Source: Myxococcales bacterium (GTDB taxonomy: Bacteria; Myxococcota_A; UBA9042). Taken from it: a DNA stretch of 54,444 bases. The DNA is taken from contig JAGSHB010000017.1 of the NCBI GenBank assembly GCA_023954815.1, positions 1-54,444 on the forward strand, in the 5' to 3' direction. This document shows, in pieces, positions 47,728-54,444 of the stretch. The position numbers and the translations under genes were made by a program. Position 1 is the stretch's first letter; each line of letters opens with the position of its first letter. The notes beneath the pieces were generated by a model. The model was given only the letters and a program-made list of their open reading frames with translations. It had not been told where the DNA came from and made no database searches.

Positions 47728-48843
47728 CTAGCCACGGCCAAAGAAGTACGCATCCCCGGTCGCACCCAAGGTCGCGATCACGTGAGGAGCCAAGTGGGGC
47801 AGTGCTACCGCCTGACCGCGCTCAGCTGCGCCGTCCAGTGCGGCCTCAATCGGTCCGAGGCGCCACCACGTGTGTCTCAGCCAGCGCTGAGTTTGTCGTT
47901 CTTCGGAAAGACGCGCGACCGGCTCCGGCGGCATTTGCACAGGGAAGGGCGAGCCGTCATGGGCGCTTGCGTGAGCTGCTTGCAAGTCGCTGGCAGTCAG
48001 ACCGCGCGGCACAGCAAACTCAGAGGTGTCGGGCAGGTCGCCGCACAGCGAGGCCAGCGCGGCCTCCGGCCATGCCGTCACTTCGGGAGATTTGGGGACC
48101 GCGCCGGCCGCCAACGGTCCCCTATCGGTTTGCCAGGCGGTGACTGAGCGGCCAATCGCGTGATCTACGGCTCGGTCGAGCTGCACGCGATCTCCGGTAA
48201 GCAACGCAGCAGGGCGGTCCCGGTAAAAGGGCGAGGCATCGCCTGTCGCCACCCACGGTGTCGGCTTGAGTTGCGTTCCATGCAACATCAGCATGAGCCC
48301 GGGTGGGCATCGCCAGAGTGCTTGAGTGCCGGTCGCAGGACCCATCAGCGTCTGCATTTGCTCGTCATGTCGGGCCAACGGCAGACCACTCGCGTCCCGT
48401 AGGGCCTGCCGATCGCCGGCTATGAGGCGTCCACCATCGGCGAGGTCGAGTACATAGAGCGGCGCAATGCCCTGGGCGTCACTGGCGACCATCAAAGTTC
48501 CCGCCGCCCGGTGCGCGACTGCCACAAGACCGTGCCGAGCCAAACGCGACAGCGCCCTGGGGCCCTCCATCGCAATCGACTCCGCACACACACCGGCCCC
48601 ATCCAGCCGCTCATCCGGTAGGCCGCGGTTCAACAGTGCGGTGCGCTCCTCAGCGAGATTGAACAAGACCCCGGTTCGCCATCCGACAGCGCGGCCGTCC
48701 CAACTCTCCACACGCCGGCTCTGTTGGCTGAGCACGAGGGCGGTCTTCAAATCCGTCCGTTGCCAAGATGGCCCCATTCGATCGGCGATCCGCTCCCGAG
48801 TGGCTTCGTTCGAGTTCTGAATGATAAGGAGCCGTCCGTGCAT
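47728..48843 (-). CDS. class-II glutamine amidotransferase/asparagine-synthase-like protein, degenerate
   Basis: 371 residues from ATG 48843. The central part has the layout of the Ntn-type N-terminal domain of asparagine synthetase: VLFNLAEERTALLNRGL, ALSRLARHGLVAVAHRAAGT, LMVASDAQGIAPLYVL (usual form LARDRxGxKPLYY) and LIAGDRQALRDASG (usual form FASExKAL). The catalytic N-terminal Cys is not at residue 2, and the synthetase half is shortened with no clear SGG/ATP-pyrophosphatase motif. An enzyme is therefore not proven. Start uncertain (TTG 48879 possible); no strong ribosome site. Confidence 0.6.
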   Translation of the reverse strand: MHGRLLIIQNSNEATRERIADRMGPSWQRTDLKTALVLSQQSRRVESWDGRAVGWRTGVLFNLAEERTALLNRGLPDERLDGAGVCAESIAMEGPRALSRLARHGLVAVAHRAAGTLMVASDAQGIAPLYVLDLADGGRLIAGDRQALRDASGLPLARHDEQMQTLMGPATGTQALWRCPPGLMLMLHGTQLKPTPWVATGDASPFYRDRPAALLTGDRVQLDRAVDHAIGRSVTAWQTDRGPLAAGAVPKSPEVTAWPEAALASLCGDLPDTSEFAVPRGLTASDLQAAHASAHDGSPFPVQMPPEPVARLSEERQTQRWLRHTWWRLGPIEAALDGAAERGQAVALPHLAPHVIATLGATGDAYFFGRG

Positions 48844-49023
48844 TGCATGAGCATGAACTACCCAGGCCAGTTCCCTCAAGTCGGCGGCGGCATGGGGTAG
48901 TGCTGCCCCGCCTGCCTACGGTTCTTTCTTGCAATCAACCCGTGGGCTCCCTACCCTCCCGTCCGGCTCACCGCCCGGTGACACGGCCATTTTAGCCACT
49001 GGTCAGCCTTCAGGAGAACGCTC

Positions 49024-50802
49024 ATGTCCATTCGTATGCTCCCCTTCATTGTCTCGCTGACAGCCCTGCTCGCCCTTGGCGCCTGCGGTAACGACAACTC
49101 AAGCGGGACCGGCGGTACTGCTGCCAAGTCGTGTGAGATCAACAGTGATTGCGACGCCGAAGAGCAGTGCATCAACAAAAAGTGCGCCGCGAAGTTCGCA
49201 GGCGGCGACGTCTTGGGGACGTTCGACGCTGGCAATACAGATGATGCGGCGTCAACCACCGATGCGAAGGCGACCACGGACACGGGCTCTACCGGCACGA
49301 AGTCCGGCGGAGATTGCGCCACGTGTCAGGCAGACGCCGACTGCGCGGATGGCTATGGTTGTGTGCCGATGCTCAACAGCACGACCCACAACTTCTGTGT
49401 GAAGAAGTGCTCCGCCAACAACGAGTGCACGCCTGGCCTGCTCTGCCAGAACGCCACACAGGCCACTCAGAAGTTCTGCATCCCGCCCACCTTCAAGTGC
49501 GAGGGCTGCGCGGTCGACGGCTGCAAGGGCGAAGAGAGCTGCGATTTCGCTGCCAACCCACCCAAATGCGTCAAAGTCGGCGGCGCTTGCTCTGCCTGCC
49601 AGCTCAGCAAGGATTGCGGCGCCGGCATGGTCTGCGTCAAACAAGGCAACGACAAGGTCTGTGCTCCGAGCTGCGCTGGCGACGAAAAGTGCCCCGGCGC
49701 CTCTGCCTGTGTCGCATTCGGCGGCGGCATCAAGGCGTGCAGCTTTGCATCGGATAAGTGCTGCTATGACGCGAGCTGCAGCTCCAGTTCGGCCTGTCAG
49801 GGGTGCCCAGGCAAGTGCGTCGCTGGTCAGTGCGTGGAATGCTTGAAGGACGCGGACTGCAAAGAAGGCAGCTGCATCACGTCCTCATTCACTTGCCAGA
49901 AGGCCAAGTGCCCAGACGACAAGCCGCAGAAGCTCGTCACTGGCGAGTGTGTTGAGTGCACCAACGATACGCACTGTGCGGCGAGCTCCGTGGGGCCGAA
50001 GTGCATCGGCAATGCGTGTTCCAAGGCCAATCAGTCCAATGAGTGCTCCGTTTGTCAGGCACCCTACCCGGGATGCGTCGAGATCAACGGCACTTGGTCG
50101 TGCGTCGAGTGTGCCACCGACGATGATTGCAAGAAGACGGGCAAAGGCACTTGCTCGGCCAAGACCTACACCTGCAGCGCGACGACTGGCGGCACCGTGA
50201 CACCGAGCACCAAGTGCACCAAGGACAGCGACTGCAAGCCAGGCACGACGGGGTTCAAGCTGAAGTGTGATGTGCCAACTGGTACCTGCTACGACGTCAA
50301 CGGCCAGTGCGATAACCTCACGGCGTTCTGCAACGCGTCGAAGGGCAGCCAGTGCAAACCCTTCGACATGCTGGGTCTCGGTGGCGCCGGCGGTGGTTTG
50401 CCGCAGATTCCAGGCCTGCCGGGCGGCGGCGGTACCAGCCCCACAACGTCAGGCGCGGGCGTCTGCAGTTGCGGCAGCGCCAGCAGCGGCGGCGGCAGCT
50501 GGGATGATTCGATCTGCAAGCTCCTCAGCCTGAAGAGCTGTGATTGTGCCAAAGACTCGAAGAGCAAGGACTGCGACCCAGCCGGGCTCGGTTCCTGCTG
50601 CCAGGCTAGCGGCGGCGGCGGTGGTGGCAATCCCCTCAGCCTCCTGACCTGCCTGTCACAACTCTCGGGCGGCAAGCCCGACCCAGCCTGCTATGGCGGC
50701 AAGTCGTGCTCGGACCTTAGCTGCCTCACGGCGGCCATGGGCGGCGGCGGCACCAGCAGCGGCAAGGGTGGTTACTGCGCTGACCCTGGCGCCACGCCGT
50801 AG
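49024..50802 (+). CDS. Cys-rich surface lipoprotein
   Basis: 592-residue lipoprotein; lipobox ALGAC with Cys21. About 70 cysteines are arranged in short repeats of the types C-x5-C-x5-C and CVECxxDxDC (CEINSDCDAEEQCINKKC at the start). A Gly-rich segment is near 450-500. This style of repeat is common in Myxococcota and Bradymonadota secretomes and similar to EGF-like or MopE-like repeats, without proven function. Starting ATG 49024 has AGGAG upstream and a terminator follows. Likely exported, folded with disulfides and anchored by lipid. Confidence 0.88.
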   Translation: MSIRMLPFIVSLTALLALGACGNDNSSGTGGTAAKSCEINSDCDAEEQCINKKCAAKFAGGDVLGTFDAGNTDDAASTTDAKATTDTGSTGTKSGGDCATCQADADCADGYGCVPMLNSTTHNFCVKKCSANNECTPGLLCQNATQATQKFCIPPTFKCEGCAVDGCKGEESCDFAANPPKCVKVGGACSACQLSKDCGAGMVCVKQGNDKVCAPSCAGDEKCPGASACVAFGGGIKACSFASDKCCYDASCSSSSACQGCPGKCVAGQCVECLKDADCKEGSCITSSFTCQKAKCPDDKPQKLVTGECVECTNDTHCAASSVGPKCIGNACSKANQSNECSVCQAPYPGCVEINGTWSCVECATDDDCKKTGKGTCSAKTYTCSATTGGTVTPSTKCTKDSDCKPGTTGFKLKCDVPTGTCYDVNGQCDNLTAFCNASKGSQCKPFDMLGLGGAGGGLPQIPGLPGGGGTSPTTSGAGVCSCGSASSGGGSWDDSICKLLSLKSCDCAKDSKSKDCDPAGLGSCCQASGGGGGGNPLSLLTCLSQLSGGKPDPACYGGKSCSDLSCLTAAMGGGGTSSGKGGYCADPGATP

Positions 50803-50824
50803 CGCAACAACCTAGACTGACCCT

Positions 50825-50866
50825 CAGCGGGGCGACGCCACTTCGGAGTCGCCCCGCTGTTCTTTT
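50825..50866 (+). terminator. intrinsic terminator of the Cys-rich lipoprotein gene
   Basis: CAGCGGGGCGAC (50825-50836) pairs perfectly over twelve bases with GTCGCCCCGCTG (50848-50859), followed by TTCTTTTA. It starts 22 bases after the stop codon. Confidence 0.92.
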
Positions 50867-51181
50867 ATGGAAGGTGGAGGGCCGGACCGCTGGCACAGCC
50901 TGCTAGGACCGATGAGCTGATGGCGACCCTCAATGGCAACATCGAATCGATGTTCCCCTTCAAGCAAGTCAGACAAGCGACTGTCGCGCTGAAAATCCCT
51001 ATTTCCGGCCAATTTGGCGCCTAGGGGGCTCGGAACACTAGGTTACGATGTCCGCAGCACTCGATGTCTGCCGCTCAGGGTGTCCGCATCGGAAGGGCTT
51101 CCGGATTTTTTGGGGATAGAGAGGTGGCACGCTTGAAGAGGAGGTCCGCGCGCCATCCATCAGTCGCGCGGTCTTCAGCCC
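50867..51181. other. intergenic region without a recognised gene
   Basis: Neither strand shows a supported coding frame. One weak plus-strand hairpin (CGGAA-GGGC-TTCCG) is followed by GATTTTTTGG near 51091-51117, which could terminate a short transcript, but no promoter for one was identified. Confidence 0.6.
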
Positions 51182-51643
51182 CTAGCGCTTGCCCCGGCGC
51201 GATCGTCTCTTCTTCCGGCGAGCCCGCCGCCTCCGAGGCCGCTTCGCCTTGCGGAGCTTGCGTTTCGCCGCAGCGGCGGCGGCTGCCTTGTTGCGCTTGG
51301 CTTCCGCGCGCTTGATCCGACGCTCAGCGCGGACCTGCTGTAATCGTTCAAATTCCGCATGGCGCCGCGCTGTAGTCCGAACTTCTAGCTGCATCCCCGG
51401 ATGAATCGTGCTGTCGGCGAGTTTATTGTCACGAATCAGGGTCTCAACCGTCGTTCCTAGGCGACGCGCGACGTCGCTGAGGTAGCGCTCGTCGGTCACG
51501 GTGATTCGTAGTCGCTGCTGGGGCGGCGCACTGGAGATCACCGTCAGGCGGTGGCGAGGCGAACTGCTGGCGAGGCTGCTCGCGCGGTCACAACCAGAAG
51601 CAGCGACAATGGCAAGCAGAAGTAGGATGGAAATACGATTCAT
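51182..51643 (-). CDS. LysM-domain lipoprotein with basic C-terminal tail
   Basis: 153 residues. Signal sequence LLLLAIVAASGC, lipobox Cys18, a short linker, then a LysM domain (about 45-88; DERYLSDVARRLGTTVETL and IHPGMQLEV), which binds peptidoglycan-type glycans in other proteins. The last 60 residues are an extreme Lys/Arg/Ala tail (RRRRARRKKRRSRRGKR at the end). Such a tail could bind anionic polymers or nucleic acid; this is speculation. The gene is transcribed toward the intergenic region on its left. Confidence 0.85.
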   Translation of the reverse strand: MNRISILLLLAIVAASGCDRASSLASSSPRHRLTVISSAPPQQRLRITVTDERYLSDVARRLGTTVETLIRDNKLADSTIHPGMQLEVRTTARRHAEFERLQQVRAERRIKRAEAKRNKAAAAAAAKRKLRKAKRPRRRRARRKKRRSRRGKR

Positions 51644-51742
51644 GGCTCACACGGGCTGACGGCGGATTGAGCCTAGCGCTGCGTATTGCGATTTCCACTT
51701 TTTCGTGGTCAATGATTTGAATCCTCAGGAGAGACCCCGACC

Positions 51743-52345
51743 GTGACCGCTTCACAACCGCCGTCGAACAACGAACCAACCCCGCCTCCGAGCGGCGGAC
51801 TCACGCTACCCATGGCGGGTTCGTTCTATCTCGGCATGCTCTTTATCGCCCTCGTGTGGGCCGCCTGGACCGACCTCGGCCTCGACTTGGTGGCGCGGCC
51901 GCCCTCGGATGACGTCGGGCTGCCGTGGTGGCTTGCTGGCGCTGGTGTTGGCTTGCTCCTGGTCATTGGCTCCGCCATCGCAGAGCGCCTTTGGCCGGCG
52001 ATGCAGGAACTGTCAGGAGAGCTTCGCGGGATGTTGGGGCCGCGCACGCGCGTCGAGGTAAGTGTCCTGGCGCTGCTATCTGGCGTGGTGGAGGAGGCCC
52101 TCTTTCGCGGCCCTGTTCAGCATACGCTGGGCTACGTGCTGGCCTCCGTCATCTTCGCCTTGATCCACGGCGGCCCGTCCCGTCGCTATCGCGCATGGAC
52201 CACGTTCGCCTTGGTGGCTGGTCTGTCATTCGGCCTGCTAGCTGAGGCCTACAACGCCATTTGGCCAAGCGCGCTGGCCCACGTCGTTGTCAACGCCATC
52301 AACCTGCGTAGACTGACCCGGCCCGAAGTGCAGGAGAGGTCGTGA
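51743..52345 (+). CDS. CPBP-family intramembrane metalloprotease (Abi/Rce1-like)
   Basis: 200-residue membrane protein with several helices. The CPBP motifs are present: VVEEALFRGP with Glu117-Glu118, FALIHGGPSRR with His142, and LAHVVVNAINL with His180, the expected catalytic/metal residues. The Pro-rich first 20 residues are cytosolic. GTG at 51743 has AGGAGAG about ten bases upstream. It overlaps the following small protein gene by four bases (GTGA). Confidence 0.92.
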   Translation: MTASQPPSNNEPTPPPSGGLTLPMAGSFYLGMLFIALVWAAWTDLGLDLVARPPSDDVGLPWWLAGAGVGLLLVIGSAIAERLWPAMQELSGELRGMLGPRTRVEVSVLALLSGVVEEALFRGPVQHTLGYVLASVIFALIHGGPSRRYRAWTTFALVAGLSFGLLAEAYNAIWPSALAHVVVNAINLRRLTRPEVQERS

Positions 52346-52593
52346 CCGAGAACGGATTTCGATATGCAGGCTGGTTTCTGCTCGATGTCCGCCTGACGGG
52401 CGCTGCCGTCATATTCAGTGTCGCGTTGGCGGTCTTGATCCTCGCCCTGTGGTTCCGTGGTCGCCGTTGGGATGAGTACGTCGTCGGGTTCTTGGCGGTC
52501 CTCGGTCTCAGCCTGCTGGGCACCTTGCTGCTCACCAACGGATTTGCCCACTACCCGGCGCTGCAGGTCGAGTCGATCTTCCCCATTCCGTAG
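52342..52593 (+). CDS. small membrane protein with two transmembrane helices
   Basis: 83 residues; I recognise no family. Helices: LTGAAVIFSVALAVLILALWF and VVGFLAVLGLSLLGTLLL (in shortened form), joined by a basic loop (RGRRWDEY), ending in a Pro-rich tail. GTG at 52342 overlaps the CPBP protease stop, so the two are coupled and may act together. Confidence 0.75.
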   Translation: MTENGFRYAGWFLLDVRLTGAAVIFSVALAVLILALWFRGRRWDEYVVGFLAVLGLSLLGTLLLTNGFAHYPALQVESIFPIP

Positions 52594-52685
52594 CAGCCCG
52601 CCTAGCCACGCCGTCCCACAGTTGCGGTCTACGAGCGCGCAAACAGCTTCAAGAAATCACCTCAGCACCGCGCCCAAAACGACCA

Positions 52686-52715
52686 AAGGCCGCCCCCCGT
52701 ACAGGGAGCGGCCTT
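52686..52715 (-). terminator. terminator of the DsbA-like gene (minus strand)
   Basis: AAGGCCGC (52686-52693) pairs with GCGGCCTT (52708-52715), with CCC/GGG able to pair in the loop. On the minus strand it is followed by TTTGGTCGTTTT. It lies 19 bases after the minus-strand stop at 52735. Confidence 0.7.
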
Positions 52716-52734
52716 CGGAACGTGTGCACTAGAC

Positions 52735-54444
52735 CTAGAGCTTGCCAGCTAGCAGCTTGTCGATGGTCTTGCTGAAGGCGGCGGGGGTGTAGCCCGCGCC
52801 CGGCTCGTACTTGCGGCCGTTGATGTACACGGTCGGCGTGCCGCGCAGGCCAGCCTTGTTACCCATGGCCATCGCCTTGGCGATGATGGCGTCGTACTTG
52901 GCCTTGTTGGCTTCGACCTTCTTCATGTCGTAGCCGAACTCTTTGGCGATCGCCGCGATCTTCTCGGGCGACAGCGCGCGCTGCTCCGCGAAGAGCTTGT
53001 CGTGCACCTTGCCGAAGGCGTCAGCGCCGCCCTTCTCGAAGGCGTGCTGTGCCAACCACGAAGCGGGACGAGCCTGCTTGTGGAAGCTGAGCGGGTAGTG
53101 AGCGAACACCACCTTGACCTTGCCCTTGTAGCGCTTGGCGATCTCGGAGACCGGAGCGGCAACGCGGCTGCAGTAGGGGCACTGGAAGTCGGAGAACTCG
53201 TGGATGGTGACCTTGGCGTTCTTCGGGCCCTTGGTGGGCAGGCCGATGTCCTGGAAGCTGTGCACGGTGGCGTCGAGCTCGCTGAAGACCTTGCCCTTGC
53301 CGACGATCTCCTCGTAGTAGGCGTGACCCTTCTTGCCGCCAGCCTTCTTGAGCTCCTCGTCGACGATAGCCTTGAACATGGCGACCGGCTGCGCACCGAC
53401 GATCTTGCGACCGTTGATGACGAAGTTCGGCGTACCACGCACCGAGACGGTACCAGCCATCTCCATGTCGCTGACGATCTGCTTGTCGGACGCCGGGTCC
53501 TTGTAGTCCTTCTCGAACTTAGCCATGTCGAGCTTCAGCTCGGTGGCCCACTTCTTGTAGTTGTCGTCGTTGAGGGCGCGCGAGTTGGCGAAAGCCTTGT
53601 CGTGGAACTCCCAGAACTTGCCCTGCTTGCCAGCAGCGATCGAAGCGCGGTGAGCGCCACGTGCGTTGCGGTGGAAGGGGAGGGGGTGGTGCTTGAAGAC
53701 CACGCGGACCTTGTCGCCGTAGAGCTTCTTCACTTCGCTGACGGTGTTCTTGCCGCGGCTGCAGAAGGGGCACTCGAAGTCGGAGAACTCGACGATGGTC
53801 ACGACGGCCTCGTCGTTGTTGCCCATGATGAGGTCTTTCTTCACGTCGACCGGGACCTTCCAGATGGTGTAGCTATCCTTCGGCGGCTTGACCGGGCCCT
53901 TGGGCTGCGGGCGCTTCTGGGGAGCTGCGGCGACGATCTTCTCGCCCTTGAAGAAGTAACCGAGGACCTTCGGGCCAACCTTGGCGTCGCGGGCCTTGAA
54001 CGTGTCGTCGAGGAGGGCCATGCCCTTCTTGCCGGCGTCGCGGGACTTCTTGGCGGCCTCGAGGGCAGCGTCGATCTCTTTCTTGAAGGCGGGGAAGGGC
54101 TGCGCACCGGAGAGGAGCTTGCCGTTGATGAAGAAGCCAGGCGTGCCACGAGCGCCGGTCGCCTGGGCGGCCTTCTGCTCACGGTCGATCTGCTTGCTCA
54201 GCGCGTCGTCCTTCATGTCCTTGTCGAACTTGGCGAGGTCAAGCTTCAGCTCGCCGGCCCACTTCTTGAAGTTGGCGTCGGTGAGTGCGCGCTGGTTGGC
54301 GAAGAGCTTGTCGTGCATCTCCCAGAACTTGCCCTGGCGGTGCGCGGCCATGGCGGCGAGCGCGGCCGGCTTGGCGCGGTTGTGGAAGGAGAGCGGGTTG
54401 TTGGCCCACACGATGCGGACATTGTCCTTGTACGCTTCCTTGAC
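52735..54444 (-). CDS. multi-domain DsbA-like thiol oxidoreductase, 5' end beyond window
   Basis: 569 residues are visible, continuing past 54444 with an open frame. Three DsbA-like thioredoxin units are in tandem. The first is cut before its active site; the second has FSDFECPFCSR (codons 53761-53772) and the third FSDFQCPYCSR (53170-53181). Each is followed by the GTPxFxING segment (cis-Pro loop: GARGTPGFFINGKLL, VRGTPNFVINGRK, LRGTPTVYINGRK). Lys/Pro-rich linkers separate the units. Disulfide formation in exported proteins is the likely role; the number of domains upstream is unknown. Confidence 0.9.
   Translation of the reverse strand, partial: VKEAYKDNVRIVWANNPLSFHNRAKPAALAAMAAHRQGKFWEMHDKLFANQRALTDANFKKWAGELKLDLAKFDKDMKDDALSKQIDREQKAAQATGARGTPGFFINGKLLSGAQPFPAFKKEIDAALEAAKKSRDAGKKGMALLDDTFKARDAKVGPKVLGYFFKGEKIVAAAPQKRPQPKGPVKPPKDSYTIWKVPVDVKKDLIMGNNDEAVVTIVEFSDFECPFCSRGKNTVSEVKKLYGDKVRVVFKHHPLPFHRNARGAHRASIAAGKQGKFWEFHDKAFANSRALNDDNYKKWATELKLDMAKFEKDYKDPASDKQIVSDMEMAGTVSVRGTPNFVINGRKIVGAQPVAMFKAIVDEELKKAGGKKGHAYYEEIVGKGKVFSELDATVHSFQDIGLPTKGPKNAKVTIHEFSDFQCPYCSRVAAPVSEIAKRYKGKVKVVFAHYPLSFHKQARPASWLAQHAFEKGGADAFGKVHDKLFAEQRALSPEKIAAIAKEFGYDMKKVEANKAKYDAIIAKAMAMGNKAGLRGTPTVYINGRKYEPGAGYTPAAFSKTIDKLLAGKL

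Overview
The window is GC-rich, densely coded chromosomal DNA. It most resembles a member of the Myxococcota/Bradymonadota (former Deltaproteobacteria). The reasons are DUF4215-type Cys-rich repeats, thrombospondin type-3 repeats and lamin-tail domains in one giant lipoprotein, several other Cys-rich lipoproteins, many GTG/TTG starts, and a proteobacterial-style str-S10-spc-alpha ribosomal cluster. The genus cannot be named from this sequence alone. No CRISPR array, IS element, prophage, tRNA or rRNA was seen.

Layout. 1-359: 5' end of ssb (minus). 528-1277: SAM methyltransferase. 1483-5646: tightly coupled phoH-like / PgpH-type HD phosphohydrolase / ybeY operon. 5776-11649: a small lipoprotein, glutamate-cysteine ligase (minus), a membrane protein (minus), then a gene at 9549-10952 that reads as one protein only if an in-frame UGA is decoded as selenocysteine, then a hypothetical protein. 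11656-16910 (minus): a 1372-residue modular surface lipoprotein and a PI-PLC-like lipoprotein. 17097-21046: TPR protein, PLP-binding YggS protein, uracil and hypoxanthine phosphoribosyltransferases, and an MBL-fold hydrolase overlapping hpt. 21047-38850: an rpsL leader with promoter and hairpins, then rpsL-rpsG-fusA and the S10, spc and alpha gene strings through rplQ, closed by a strong terminator. tuf, rplC, rpsN, rpmD, infA and map are missing from their usual slots. 38950-43424: an atypical OmpR-like regulator (minus), lnt, rluB and wecB. 43428-47658: an overlapping operon of a secreted protein and an ABC transporter whose permease carries a 26-cysteine insert. 47728-52593: a class-II amidotransferase-like protein (minus), a Cys-rich lipoprotein, a LysM lipoprotein with a very basic tail (minus), a CPBP protease and a small membrane protein. 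52735-54444 (minus): a multi-domain DsbA-like thiol oxidoreductase running off the end.

Main discovery. At 9909-9911 an in-frame TGA sits where Cys-Gly-Sec would be formed, immediately before a PLGGLARR motif. A hairpin directly 3' of it places U17, G23 and U24 (counted from the U of UGA) as in the Escherichia coli fdhF SECIS. The two flanking reading frames are the halves of one UshA-like metallophosphatase fold whose usual metal ligands are mostly lost. I read this as a selenoprotein gene that standard callers would split in two.

How the genes work together. Apart from the translation machinery, much of the window concerns the cell envelope: Cys-rich and Ca-binding lipoproteins, lipoprotein N-acylation (lnt), a LolD/MacB-like ABC system, DsbA-like oxidoreductases that could form the many disulfides, and the putative selenoprotein with a Cys/Sec pair. 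These links are inferred from content and proximity only.
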